Source: Cheiracanthium punctorium (Eukaryota > Arthropoda > Arachnida > Araneae > Cheiracanthiidae). From it: a DNA stretch of 64,000 nt. Positions 1 through 11,820 of this stretch are shown one piece after another. The notes beneath the pieces were generated by a model. It was given only the letters and a program-made list of their open reading frames with translations, was not told the DNA's origin and made no database searches. How positions within the stretch are numbered: the first letter of the stretch is position 1; each line of letters opens with the position of its first letter. The position numbers and the translations under genes are program-made. The stretch covers positions 62,001 through 126,000 of the forward strand of contig JAWZYV010011911.1 in the NCBI GenBank assembly GCA_038373885.1. Direction: 5' to 3'.

Positions 1-898
1 CTTAATTTCTCATTTGTGTTCAATTTGTAGTCTGCGAAATGTAGTGAATTGCAGTGTAAGGAAAGGAAAAATTTCTATAAAAATTTGAATGTTGGGCAAA
101 TTATATTCTGTGTGCAAAGACTTTTCACGAAGCAAAAATTTTCTCAAATCTTCCTTTCAGACGAGGTTGGATTAAATTTTAGCAGAGTAAAATTTTTCAT
201 TGCAGTGTGTAATTGCTCTGTAATCATCGTGTAATTAATGTATATCACTGCTAAGCTTGAAAATTAACAAAGAAGCAAAAGAAAGAAATGTGCAATTCAG
301 TATGTCTGAAATAATGAGAATGTTTCGGTTCCGATTAAATTTCTATTCTATTCTATTCTTCGCTAATTTTATTTTGAAACCCCGTTAAGGACAGGCCCCC
401 TTTTTTGTTTTCATTATTTCTTTTTGAATTCGGTCAATTTCATACTCATTTTATTATTATTCTTAGTTAATTTAATTTATAATTATCTGCTTATGTAACA
501 TTTCTCAGCTAGCCATGTGACTTAACCCTTAACGCGCAGTGTTCCCGCTCTGGGAACACCAAACTCTGACGTTTTGACTGTTGCCAGTCACGAAGAATAG
601 ATTTGATCTCTATAAAAATAGTTGCGGGTGACATAGCTCCACGAGAATCCTTTAATTTTTAGTACGTCATTTCCCGTAAAAAAAAATGGTCACGATTATT
701 TTTAACAGCACTGACATCTGCCGAAAAATAGAAGAATGCGAGAACAGCTGTATAGATTGCCCAATGCTGAAAAAAGGGCAGCCGTTTCCATCGCTCGACT
801 TAACTACCAGCAAGATGGCGGAAGATCGCAACGTTCATCGCGTGCCACAGATCTAGAGACCCTTTTTTTGACGACAGCTGGCATGTTCAAAGTTGTTT
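1..898. other. AT-rich DNA, no gene recognised
   Basis: Short open frames here (for example 49-234 and 736-927) show no motif I recognise and have the composition of chance frames. At 522-525 there is a TTAA followed by CCC and a GC-richer stretch with the small palindrome GTTCCCGCTCTGGGAAC, which resembles the left end of a piggyBac-type element. I found no matching right end, so no element is called. Confidence 0.5.
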
Positions 899-1124
899 CT
901 GCATACCACAATAATGAGGAAATGTGATTTGATAAACGTTTATATTCAATGATTTAATTTGCAGATACTTTTTCTCATCCACAACGTCACTTTTATATGT
1001 AGTTCCATTAAAAAAAATGAATGTGATTTTTGAATTGATAACATGAGAAAAAAGTATTTGCAAATACTACTGTCGGAGGGAAACGTTTATGAAATCATAT
1101 TTCCTCATTTTTGTGGGATGCCGA
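899..1124. mobile_element. Foldback MITE-like palindrome
   Basis: The two arms are reverse complements with scattered mismatches. The left arm from 899 (ACCACAATAATGAGGAAATG) pairs with the right arm ending at 1124 (CATTTCCTCATTTTTGTGGG in similar form). The arms share an ATAAACGTTT block and a TTTGCARATACTTTTTCTCAT block. The pairing spans about 95 bp per side around a short AT-rich loop. There is no coding capacity. A non-autonomous foldback element is the simplest reading; the superfamily cannot be assigned because no clear target duplication is seen. Confidence 0.6.
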
Positions 1125-1146
1125 AGTAATTTTTCTTCTCTTAATA

Positions 1147-1172
1147 TATGTATATATATATATATATATATA
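1147..1172. repeat. (TA)n microsatellite
   Basis: Dinucleotide TA run with one TG interruption. Confidence 0.85.
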
Positions 1173-1229
1173 AGAAAAATACATTAGTGTTTGATGAGCA
1201 AAGGTCGGAAAGTTCACTCTTTCTCAGCA

Positions 1230-1372
1230 CTTGTTCCAAAGTGATTATTAACAGCTACATGTAGATAGCGTTTCCGACCGCACATTGCTGTGTGATTCTT
1301 ATTCCTTAATATGTGCACTGCCTCTCCTCATATTTTGTTCCTATATTTGTGGGGCAACCTGTATATATATAG
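1230..1372. mobile_element. Arm of dispersed foldback family A
   Basis: It carries the family signature 'AAAGTGATTATTAACAG ... ACATTGCTGTGTGATTC' and ends in CCTGTATA. The same signature recurs at 1640-1715, 6965-7060, 19795-19925 and 36795-37100, in both orientations. The CAGG-type end next to TA suggests a Tc1/mariner-mobilised non-autonomous family. Confidence 0.5.
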
Positions 1373-1382
1373 ATATATAGAC

Positions 1383-1879
1383 GATCCTGAATCACATAGC
1401 AATGTGCGGCCGGAAGTGCCATCTTCATGCTCCTGTAAATAATGATTTTAGAAGACGTGTTGTAGTGTGCGTCTAATTTCTTAACAAAGTTTCATAAACA
1501 ATGGGATTTCCTCCGACAATTTCATCAATTTAATGAAAGAAAAAATTCTGAATGAACAATTTTTATCAAGGGCAATCGGTCAATGATGGATTACTTTTTG
1601 AAAAATCATGGTTGAATCTTTTACTTTTGCTATCACACGTCTTCTAAAGTGCTTGTTTACAGGTACATGAAGACGACGTTTCCGATCCCGCATTGCTATG
1701 TGATTCTGAACCGCCTTAGAGTATCCACACCTCCTAAAAGTTTGTACCCTAGTAGCAGAACTAGTTCAAAAAAGGTTTAAATTACGTTGGAAACACGTTT
1801 TTTGACGTTAAAAAACTTGTTTTAAACGTCTTTTGGACTAATTGTACTACTAGGGTAAAGCTAATTTCGAATCACAATG
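1383..1879. mobile_element. Foldback family A copy with nested MITE
   Basis: The left arm (1385-1465) and right arm (1630-1710) are reverse complements that share CACATAGCAATG, the GAAGAC/CATCTTCATG block and TTAGAAGACGTGT. The right arm continues as CTCCTAAAAGTTTG, is cut by a MITE at 1745-1857, then resumes as AAGCTAATTTCGAATCAC. This matches the uninterrupted order in the copy at 19880-19915, so the MITE inserted into this older element. Confidence 0.55.
1745..1857. mobile_element. Short MITE with TACCCTAGTAG termini
   Basis: It starts TACCCTAGTAGCAGAACTAG and ends with the near reverse complement CTAATTGTACTACTAGGGTA, giving a 113-bp palindromic element. TA is the likely target duplication. 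It is too short to encode protein. It interrupts family A, so it is younger than that copy. Confidence 0.7.
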
Positions 1880-2094
1880 TACACCCTCCAAAAAAAGTAG
1901 TTGAGCAAGAGAGAAATTTCCTACCTTGGTTTCGTATATTAAAAATTATTTATCATAGAATATGAATTAGGCTATGTATAAATATGACTTTCCATATTTC
2001 TATCAAGTTATGCGTTTTCCAAAAACTCAATTATTATTCGCAAATCTAAAATAGGAAATTTCTCTCTTGCTCGAATACTTTTTTGGAGGGTGTA
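1880..2094. mobile_element. MITE with TACACCCTCCAAAA termini
   Basis: Terminal inverted repeats of about 45 bp are nearly identical: TACACCCTCC, then an A-run, then GAGCAAGAGAGAAATTTCCTA on both ends, read from each outside. The element is 215 bp with a TA at each edge. It is non-coding, probably Tc1/mariner-type and non-autonomous. Confidence 0.75.
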
Positions 2095-3534
2095 TCTATG
2101 TTTGAACTGTTTACTTGTTTACATTAACTTAGGGCATGCGTTTGTAAAATTTTGTCATTTAATTATTCGTATAAAAATTAATAAGTAGATATCGTTTTAA
2201 CAATCGAAAAATAAATTTTTTAAATTTTTATTTTAGAGAAGTGACTGTAGAGTAAGTTTTAAGTACAAAAATTGCAATAAAAATAATGAGAATTCTGGCT
2301 AAAATTTATCGTGGTCACACTCATTTGTTGAAATACTTTAGAATAGTCACTTTAAGTATTTGAGAGGGCATCAGCAACAAACTATACATTATCACGAATA
2401 TTAGGAAAACGCCTGAAGATACATTTTTGTCATATAACAGTTTTAATTCCTCAAAGAATGATAATTTCGTAGATATAGCTTATTAAAAAGCTTGTCTTAG
2501 CCATACTTATATTCCTTTACTGGTGACGCAAATATATTGTTTCTTTTATTCATTTATTTAAATAAAATATATCATTTTTATATATAAAACTTTTATAGAC
2601 AAAAAAAATCTTGAAACTGAACTCAATTTTTAAAATTGATAAATATTTAAATAATGAAGGTTTTTCTTTCAGCCCTGGTTTTCAAATAATTTTTGGTGGA
2701 ATAATTACGCTATGGTAATCCTGAATTCTGAAATTGCAGATTTTAATGTACAGTTATATAATCAAAAAATGAAATTTTAAATACTAACTATCTGTCTCAT
2801 TTCTTCCATACAACACAGTTTTACACAGTAATAATTAAAAGCATTAAAACTATTATTTCATTAAAAATACATGAAGGACTGTTTATTATATATTATTGTA
2901 AATGCATTGTAATCATTCAGATATTTTTTATCGTTCACAGAAAGTGTGAAGTATAACTTTGCTGTCATTTGCTCAGCAAAACTTCTAAATATGATAAAGA
3001 AAATTTTTCTTTCCATTATTTAATGTATAAGAACAACATTAATCAGATTTTTTTTCATGTTATGCATTTAAATTTTCCCAGTTGTTTGAAAGCAGCTTAG
3101 ATGAAAAATTTCTGAATCAATTTTAAAACCAATACATCATCTCAACTTAACACGGAATAAAAAAATGTCACAAAAGGTTTTATCGGAGTGAAATTTTCCA
3201 TCTATTGTCCGCTTTAATATAAACAAAGAATGTTTCACATGTTTCAACATTCAATCCATAAGGAAGGGAATGTTTCCAAATAGTGAATAAAGAATAGTGA
3301 ATACAAAAAACACATATTTTCCACACATAAAACGGACAGAATTTGTAAATTGTTGCATACATTTCGGCAATCACAAACCATTAAACTCCCATTCTATATT
3401 ATCTGAAGTGCAGGTTTTACATAAAATTGAATCGATATTGCCAAATCAAAATCAGTTAAATAAGAATTATTTTTAGGCCAAATTAGTGACTTATCTCTAA
3501 AATTTGATTATTCGTTTAGTCACATTATCTTGAA
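2095..3534. other. AT-rich intergenic DNA
   Basis: No motif-bearing frame, inverted repeat or RNA gene was recognised. The minus-strand frame at 3180-3374 has no family resemblance. Confidence 0.5.
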
Positions 3535-3535
3535 G

Positions 3536-3569
<34 letters not shown>

Positions 3570-3578
3570 GTATGTATA
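3535..3578. repeat. (TA)n(TGTA)n compound microsatellite
   Basis: A TA run passes into TGTA tetranucleotides immediately before the integrase relic. Confidence 0.85.
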
Positions 3579-3579
3579 C

Positions 3580-4565
3580 CTCGCATGGCAGAATTTATCA
3601 AGAATCACATAAGGCAAAGTGTTACGTCTGCTTTTACGAAAGTGCCTCGAGGAAAGGTTCAAGGAAAATTGAATCCGATTCTACCACGTAAACGACCGTT
3701 TGAAATTGTCAATATGGATTTTCTTGGGTCGTTTGTCACATGTTCCTCTCGCAACACAGTACTGTTATTGTATTCAAAGATAATTTAACAAAATTTATTC
3801 GTTTAAGACCCTATATTAGTTGTTTGGCCAAATGTGCTGAAACACTTCGAAGACCTCATTAATGATTTTGGAAGTCTTAATAGAATTGTAACTGATCGAG
3901 GAACATGCTTTATATCTGCAGCATTTAAAGAGTTTTGTTTAAAGTACGGTATCAAGCATACTTTAAACTGCAGTCAAAGACCAGCTGCCAATGGGCAAGT
4001 GGAGAGAATGACCGCATTTTTTTACCCATGATTTCTTCGAGCATACGAACTGATTCACAAAAAGATTGGGATGAAGTACTACCCGAAATGCATCAATTAG
4101 GCTCCTAGCAAATCTACAGGCAAACCACCTTTCGAGCGTTTTTACGGTTACTCAATTAGCTCAATTTACAAAGGAATTACTACCGACATCTGATGAATAT
4201 ACATTACCTGAATAACTTCGCAAAGCACAGAAAAACGTTTTGAAAGCTCAAGATAAAATGATGTTATTTTTTGATAAACGCCGCTGTATTGCTCATAAAT
4301 ATTCAGTTGGCAATGTTGTTGTTGTTAAACAATTACCAGAAGCTATTGGAAATAGTACCAAAACGCAAGAGCGATATAGAGGACCCCTTGTAATGATGAA
4401 AGTACTTCCAGCAGATGTATACTAAGAGACAGATTTCAGAATAATTAGACAAGGACGTTCAAGACGTCCCTGCACCACAACTTCTCATGCATCTCCAATA
4501 AAACTGTTTCATGTTACTAATGACGATGAAAACTTTAAGTACTGTGAAGATATCAATGCCAGTGA
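3580..4565 (+). pseudogene. Ty3/gypsy-like integrase, decayed
   Basis: Three broken frames follow the order of a retroviral-type integrase, the enzyme that inserts element cDNA into chromosomes. About 3580-3790 encodes the start of the catalytic core, with NMDFLGSF supplying the first Asp. About 3825-4020 encodes VTDRGTCF (second Asp) and NGQVERM (the Glu). About 4240-4560 encodes a C-terminal GPY/F-like stretch (YRGPLVMMKVLP). Frame changes and stops lie between the blocks and there is no adjacent reverse transcriptase, so this is a truncated dead copy. The residues differ clearly from the integrase of the element at 55-58 kb, so it is a different lineage. Confidence 0.8.
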
Positions 4566-4642
4566 AATGTAACTACTATTCTAAATTGTTAAAAAATTAA
4601 GTTAGTAGTAAGCCAGTTCTGTGTATAGGATTTCTACGGATA

Positions 4643-4953
4643 TGTTAAAAGAATACGAACGTGTTCTTTTTACATGTAGGATTAGGAATCTTTATAATTT
4701 GCCTGTCATACCCTGAAAGTTTGTTATAAGTTTTCTGAACCCCCTTTATATGCAAGAGCAGGCGTTCGGTATACGCTAAATGGTGCATACGCATTAATCG
4801 AATGACATCTTATCGCAGACTTCACGATGTCGTTGTCTGTCCAGGAGCTCACCTGCAATCCACAATGCCCTGTGGAAATTCTGAAATCCCAAATTTTCTT
4901 TCCGGTTGTAGCTGCCGAAGTAAACGAATAAAAACTCCTGTTTTAGAATAACA
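4643..4953 (+). mobile_element. Possible 3' LTR of the integrase relic
   Basis: Shortly after the integrase relic a 311-bp segment begins TGTTAAAAG and ends GAATAACA, giving TG...CA with short inverted ends. It has an AATAAA at about 4927 near its end. I see no clear polypurine tract before it and no second copy in the window, so this is an inference from position and ends. Confidence 0.35.
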
Positions 4954-6910
4954 TATTTTATTAAAATTTCAACGTATTTTTATACATACTGGGTCCGTTT
5001 ACATGCGCAAAAATTGGGGTTGCTGGAACTGTCGCTGCTTTCTACCCGCTTCCACTACGTAGGGAAAAAAGTGCGAGGTAGAAAAATGTCTAGTCCTACG
5101 AAGGGTAAATGCAGAGATGGCCTCGCTTTCCCATGATGCATTGCGCGTTTTTCCCTATACTCTGCTTTAAGCCTGGACTTTCCATTTTCCCATGCAATGT
5201 AGCCTACTGATTTGACTATAGAGGCCCGAAAGGTTACTTACTCTCTCTAGATTTGCCACAGATTTTGTCCCTCAGGTCATTCGGTATGTAGGCTGGTCAC
5301 ATGGTTCAAAAGTTTTTTTTTTTAATTGTCTTTTATTAAATTTAGATCCAAACTCTAATTCTTTCCTTGAAAACGAATTTTTTTGCGACAAAATAAACCT
5401 ATAACATTCTGAAGGGACCGATAGGAAATTGGAATTTTGTGACTCTTTTAGTTTTTTTTTTATGTTACAGATATATGTAGTATGGGTAACAGAGTCTCAT
5501 TTAGCCTAAGAAGATTACTATGCAAACAATTCAAATAACCGTTCACTTTTTTTCACAGATCTTAGTTAATAATGGGGGAAGAAAATGTACTACTAATTCT
5601 TAACAGAAGATTGCCCACTGAATATAACGCCCCACGTATTCTATTGCCCACGCATTCTATTCCACTGAATACAACCCACTCAATATCAAAATAGTATGAA
5701 AATATGGTGCGTACGAAATAAAACACTTGCTGATGTAATGTTATACAGAAAATGTAACAATAATTAAGGTATTTTCATTTACAGATAATTCACTTCCAAA
5801 TACCCAGTAAATTTCGCAATTGCTTTATTTAATGATGAAGTTCTAGTCTTCGGCATTTACTAACTTTTTTTTTTAATTCTGCATTAAAATATATGGGTCT
5901 CATATTTCCTTGAAATTCAAGAGAGGTGTTGCGACAGTTAGACGGGGGTCCCACGAGGATATACATATTAATTGTATTTTATTAAATTTAGATCCAAACT
6001 GTAATTCTAAAAAACTCCGGCAGAGAATTTTTTTTTCAATAACTAAAATTTGATTCTCTAAAGGACTTACTTTTTTAATCTAAATATAATCTTTTAATAC
6101 CTTTATTACATTTCTAATAAATATCGGAGCAAATATGTGATGCAAGATCTTTTTTAAAGGATCTTTAAGAAAGAAAAGTTCATTACTTAACAAACAGTTT
6201 CCAACACTCAAAATCTCATGTATATTAAATTATTAGTCTCTTTTTATTTAACTCTGTTCTTATTTAATTTTGATATCTTTCTCAATATATAAGTTTGCAT
6301 TTTTTTATTATGTGAATTTATATGATTATCCTAAAGTGCATTTCTACATCATAGCTGAAAATTAATTAAAAATATGGAATTTACAGCTCTGAAATAATTC
6401 TAATATAATACATTTTAAACTAGTTCGTTTTTGTTACATTTTTAAAGGATACTAATGAAACATTAGCTAAATTCAATTCAAATAATTCTTATACTACACA
6501 TATTAAATTAGATGTATATTACTGAGCGAACGTAGATACACATTCTAAATTATAAACATGAAATAAGTAAAAGTTTTAAGGATTTAATAAATAGTTAGAA
6601 ATGCCTTCCATTTTTAATTGTTTTGTTGCACGATACATATGCTAAAAGTACTGCTTTAAACCAATCGTAAGACTAATAAAATCAATGACTATGTATAAAA
6701 ATTAATAACAAAAAATTCAATTCTGAAAAGGTCTTCCATAAACATTCATCACTTAAGGAATTTTTAGTTAAACAGCAAAAGGAATATCACTTTTGCTTGT
6801 TTTCTTCCCAATTTTTCAAAACAGAATTTCCAACTCGAAAGAGCAATTTACTATTATTTGCACTTCTGGTAATATAAAATTGTAGAAACATATACATCTG
6901 TGCTAATATA
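4954..6910. other. Intergenic DNA with a short direct repeat
   Basis: The block TTTTATTAAATTTAGATCCA plus about 20 further related bases occurs at 5329 and again at 5977, so a short segment is duplicated about 650 bp apart. 5000-5200 is GC-richer than its surroundings but gives no recognisable protein. The rest is AT-rich without structure I can support. Confidence 0.45.
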
Positions 6911-6911
6911 C

Positions 6912-7070
6912 AGGGTGTTCCATAATTATTGTGACGAACTCTAATGGGAGGTAAGGCAATTATAAAGATTCAGAATCACATAACAATGCGTGGTCATAAG
7001 CGTCGTTTTCATTTACCAATTAATAATCACTTTGAGAAAAGTGTTGATATGGTCGTCTTAATGAGGATCA
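6912..7070. mobile_element. Family A end with CAGGGTGTTCC terminus
   Basis: It begins TACAGGGTGTTCCATAATTA and runs into the family A signature in reverse orientation (CAGAATCACATAACAATGCG, then AATAATCACTTTGAG). The other end is not visible; the following DNA is the protein-family relic at 7074. Confidence 0.5.
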
Positions 7071-7073
7071 GAC

Positions 7074-8090
7074 TTACCTGTGCCCCAACCGCCGACAGAT
7101 TTCTTAGTAGAGAATTTAGTTTACTGTAACAGTATTTGCTCTGTGATGGCTGAAATTGGAGTTGATCATAAACCGCTCAAGTGGAGACTTTTTACCGACT
7201 CTTCAAAAACAAGTTTGAAAACTGTTCTGTTACGCATTGGGAAAGAATTGCCTTCGGTACCCATAGCTTATTAAAGTAATATGGAAGTGTGGTATGAAGA
7301 TTGGAAATTTCTACTAGGAAGAATTCAGTACAAAGAGTTTTGTTGAACTATTTGTTGCGATCTCAAGGTAATTGCATCGTTAATGGATTTGCAGCAAGGC
7401 TATACGAAAGTCTGTTGCTTTCTTTGTGATTGGGACATCAGAAACAGGAAGAACCATTATGCCAGGAAAAAATCGCCAGTACGTACATGTCTTTCGCCAC
7501 CAGAGAAAAATGTCCAACTTGAGCCATTAGTTTCATCTGATGAAATAATTCTAACTACACTGAATTATTAAGTTTGGGCGTTACAAGAACTTTCTGAAGG
7601 TCATCAATAAAAATGGTAATGGATTCCATTATTTGAAGAAAAAATTTACACATGCTAGTGATGCAAAAATTAAAGAAGACATTTTTATGGACCCTCAAAT
7701 TAGAGCTTTGATTGCTGATACAAATTTTTATATTCTTTTAAGCATAGATGAAAAGTCAGCATGGAATACATTTAAATTTGTTGTCACCATTTTTTTAGTA
7801 AATCACACAGCCCATAACTACCATCAATATGTGTTGAATTTATTCCAGGCATATAGAAATTTCGGATGCAACATGTCTCTGAAGATTCATTTCTTGGACT
7901 CATCTCGATTTCTTCCCTACTAATCTTGGATGCTGTGAGCTGACGTGCATGGAGAGCGTTTCCACCAAGACGTTTCAGAGATGGAAAATAGATATCTCGG
8001 ACAGTGGAATGAACACATGCTTGCTGATTACTGTTGGTCATTGAAGAGAGATTTTCTGGTTGCCAACTATAGCACAAAATCAAAGGCAGT
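7074..8090 (+). pseudogene. Relic of a repeat-associated arthropod protein family
   Basis: Broken frames in the right order match, from memory, a large uncharacterised family often seen as many copies in arthropod and Hydra genomes. Recognisable blocks are KWRLFTDSSKTSLKTVLL (7170-7230), LQQGYTKVCCFLCDWD (7386-7435), EPLV (about 7520), a stretch with KEDIFMDPQIRAL (7670-7720), NFGCNMSLKIHFLDS (7856-7905) and HGERFHQDVSEMENRYLGQW (7947-8006). Frame changes near 7275, 7570 and 7600 and a stop at 7921 show decay. The family has conserved Cys/His and acidic residues and behaves like a transposon or captured gene. Its biochemical role is unknown to me and no superfamily is claimed. Confidence 0.65.
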
Positions 8091-10740
8091 TACGTTTTAT
8101 GTAATTTTAGTAATGTTAATTTATTCATGTAAATATACTCAATTGTCTGATATTTCAATTCAATGTCACAAAAAATCTGTGCGTGATAGGGAAAAGCTGC
8201 TTATATATTTGAATTCAGAGTGTCATATTGCACTAAGATCAGTTTGTTTATCCTATGTGCCAAAAAATAAAGGTTTTTTATGTAACCTATTGGTATTTAA
8301 GAATCTAATAGAGAATTAGCATGCAATTAAATATGTATTACATTATACATCACTTGTATGCTAAAGGTAAAAAAATATTTGTTAATGGGTAAAGTATGAT
8401 TTTTAATTATTACTAGTAAGATAAAATGAATGGAAATTCCAGTATCAAGCTTTCCGAAGCGATAATGCAAAGATTAATTTACTTTGACCTATAATTCATA
8501 TAAATAATACACCACATATATGAATAAAGTTTTACTATCTGTATCAGTAAAATAACTGGAAAAAGATAACGCATAAAATACTTATAAAATGAATTCTTAA
8601 TATTTTTGAGAAGCAGAAAATGCAAACAAAATACTTATAATAGATATGGGACTAAAATAGATTTCAGTGGCTCAAGTTATTTTTGTGTAAGTCATTTTGC
8701 AATGAAAAGTTATATCTAAATTTAGAAATTCTGAAACAATTTTTCAATGTTACTAAGATAAACAGATTTCCAAAGTAGCTGAAATATGAATGCTATTCAT
8801 CAAAATTAGGATTTTTTCTCGTTTGTTTGTGGTATTTCTTTTAAATTAACGGAATCATTTTAGAATGATTGATTACGAAAAATGATTTTTAAAAATGAAT
8901 TTTATAAAATGATTCAATCTAGCGTAAAAGTGACGATATTAAATGCAGTAAAAATACGATACCAAAAAAAAAAAAAATGATTTTTGTTAATATTTGTGAA
9001 GTACTGTATTTCATTTCGTTACTTTAGTGAATGGTCAAATGTGCATATTAAATTGAGCAAATATTTACTATTAAGTTTTTCAGTGTAAATAAAAATATTA
9101 TACATTATTTGATTTCTGTTTGGCTCTTGTTTACTTTTGCTTTGTAGTCTGTAACTGAATTCATACTTTAATCGCGTCAGTTCCTGTTAGCATTCTATCT
9201 TTTATAAAAGAACATATTTGTACTTGTTCTTAATACTGAAGCTAGCAAATATTTTCCTAAAGCACACAATTTAAGTTGAAACTATTGAGTAGGAACTTGT
9301 GCGAACCACAAAGTACGAATCACAACCACAAAGTACGAATCTGCTTTGTGGTTTGATAATTTTTGCTGCTAAATTTCTTAGACTATTATACAAAGTTTTT
9401 GCAATTTGAGAATGGTGTAGATGAATTTTACATGCAAACTATGTTTCCTTTTTTAAATAATTAAGCATGTTATTTACAGCGTAAAATGGGTACATCCAAC
9501 TTATGATATGCTCATTTTATTTTTCTTTCTTGTCTTTCTTCATTAAAAATATTTCATGTAATGTAGATAATTTCATTATTAAATATTTTGAACTAATATT
9601 AAAAAAATTTGTTATTCATTAAAATTTCAAAAGACACATGATTCCTCAAAGTTACTTTCGTACAATACTGACAAAAAATATGTCTATATGTAAAAATTAT
9701 ATTATTTTTATTTAATACATTTTTTAAGATGTGTCGGGAAACGTATATGATATAATTGTAGGCTTTTAAGCCGAATTCTGTTTCAAAATTGTTTCAGACA
9801 TAATAAACTAACTTTCACGCTATACAATTTTGAATAGATATTATGTGATTTCACTTTTGAAAAGTACAGCTCACAGATAATACTTTACAGCTTAATATAT
9901 AAAAATCTAAGCTATAAAATCCACAGAAAATATTATGTAAAATCAATAACATAATATATCAAAGAAAGCCATAAAAACTGAACATTTTATCGAAGGAACG
10001 TTTATTTTGTTTATTTTTCTCTCTTTTTGAGGGAGAGTAACGCAGTTTATTACGAACGTTTTTACAATCCAATAATCAATGTCTGGAACACTTGAAGTCA
10101 TAAAAGATGAACACTTGTAACTACCTTATCAAGATACATTTTTCTTTTCTGGTGTTTGGATTTACATTTATTTAACCAAACATGTTTACTTTTAAAATCG
10201 ACTGTATCGCAACCTTAGGTTTATAATACACTCTATACGGTTACTGCCAGTTTTCAAATATGCTTATTTGTATACGTGCAAATAATATGCAATCCAAACA
10301 GTGTCTTTTTCATTTTAATGTGATTGAATTTTAAAAATATGCATATTGTTTTATATATAAAAAAGCCAATTTTACTATTTATTATTGATTTGCTTAGAAA
10401 ATTTGTTTGAAAAATGTATCTGAAAGTGACATTACAGATAACTGTTTGTGACATTTTTATATACAATTTCTGTTATTTTTTATAACTACTCTCCAAAATA
10501 ACTTTCCCGAAGTAGCCAAAATAAGTCCTTATAAAGTCTCTTCGTTGAAGGCCCTGAACAGTATTTGTAGGATTTCAGTAATTTAAAAATCTTCCATCTT
10601 TCTCATGAGAATCTTTAAATGAACTGAAAAATAATAAAATTTCATACAATCCACGTATTTTGCTACAGTAAAATGCCCTCGCGCTTAAAAATCTAAATTT
10701 GAAATGAATATTTTTCTATAAAAGTTTGCCCAAACTTATA
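8091..10740. other. AT-rich intergenic DNA
   Basis: Apart from a tandem doublet of ACCACAAAGTACGAATC at 9305-9341, nothing structured is seen. The frames at 8090-8319 and 10254-10466 (minus) have no recognisable motif. Confidence 0.5.
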
Positions 10741-10751
10741 AAGTTTCCTTG

Positions 10752-11189
10752 TTATATGAAATGCGTACGCTCTTCTTTGAAAGCGAAATTCGTCATCTCT
10801 TTTGTTTCATAGTTTCGAAATATCGGTAGAAAGCGAGGAGATACTTCCCAGATGATAATGTTCAAATGCAGATGAGTCTCCATCCCTATCGTTAATGACA
10901 AAATTGGAAATATGAAAGCAAAGGAAAAAGCAGATATTGTCACTAGAGTTGCAGCAGATCTGAGCGATAGTTGCATTTGCTTTGTCGAGGACGGCTCCAG
11001 AGTGATTTTTCGGAGGGGGCCATTGAACGTTTTAGATAGGTTTATACATTGTTCAAAGTGCAAATTGAACGCATGAAATCCTGAGTGTGCGAATCTAAAG
11101 TTGTCAAACGAAAATTTCGCAGCGGGCTTACTGGAGTCACCCTTGTTCTTAATGGTGTAACAACAGGACCAGTCCATCTTAAATGGCAA
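10752..11189 (-). CDS. Unidentified 145-codon open frame, doubtful
   Basis: This open frame sits in a GC-richer patch. It has a hydrophobic segment near residues 78-100 (ISAFSFAFIFPILSLTIG) that could cross a membrane once. I recognise no family. No splice signals clearly extend it, and the opposite strand of the same patch also has partly open frames, so it may be a shadow of a decayed plus-strand gene. Confidence 0.2.
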   Translation of the reverse strand: MPFKMDWSCCYTIKNKGDSSKPAAKFSFDNFRFAHSGFHAFNLHFEQCINLSKTFNGPLRKITLEPSSTKQMQLSLRSAATLVTISAFSFAFIFPILSLTIGMETHLHLNIIIWEVSPRFLPIFRNYETKEMTNFAFKEERTHFI

Positions 11190-11341
11190 GGAGTCAAATA
11201 ACTGAGTAAAATGTTATGCTTTAAACAATTTATGAAAATAAGATAAATTTATACAATATGTTAACAAGAGTTATCTATGATAATATGGGTATTCTTGATA
11301 CTTTCCCAAAGAACTAGTAGTGAAGGCGGTATTCATACCAC

Positions 11342-11820
11342 AGGGCTTCGAGAAGATAGACCAGGTATAAAAGTCAAAACATTTTCAAAAAGTACAGAAA
11401 ATTTGGAGATCTTGAATATTAATCTGCTAAAAGAGGCTGTTATAGTGGAGTAAGAGTCTGTCAGATGAATTGCCGCTTACGATACGTGGTCACATGGGAT
11501 ACTGCACGGTCGAATACTAGATATCTCAAGTGTCTGCTTGCATAACGCGAGCAAGACATTGCCTACTTCTGTTCCCAGGAGCTCTACCATAACGTCACAG
11601 GAAAGCTTTCCGTACCGGATAGACCAAAATTTTTGATTCATAACGTCGCAATCCGAGAAAATCTGTATATGTGCTACCACGAAGGATTCGAAATAGTTCT
11701 AATGACGGATTCACTGTCGGAAATAATGCTTTTTTTCGACAAGTCGATTGAAGGCGAGAACTTGCATTCGGAGAGTAAAAGATGGATGAGTTTTTTCATT
11801 GTGCGCATTGTGGAGTGTTA
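11342..11820 (+). pseudogene. Unidentified gene relic, plus strand
   Basis: One frame stays open from 11342 to 11820 except for stops near 11357, 11420 and 11543. That is unusual for this AT-rich DNA, and base composition here is visibly less AT-biased than in the flanks. The last part, about 92 codons from 11546, reads CSQELYHNVTGKLSVP, then VAIRENLYMCYHEGFEIVL, and ends IVRIVEC. It looks like genuine protein that has lost its frame upstream. I cannot name the family. It could be a decayed host gene or the coding part of an unrecognised element. Confidence 0.3.

Noticed and set aside
522..640. A piggyBac element starting at TTAACCC
   Set aside because: The left end looks right but no complementary right end followed by TTAA was found.
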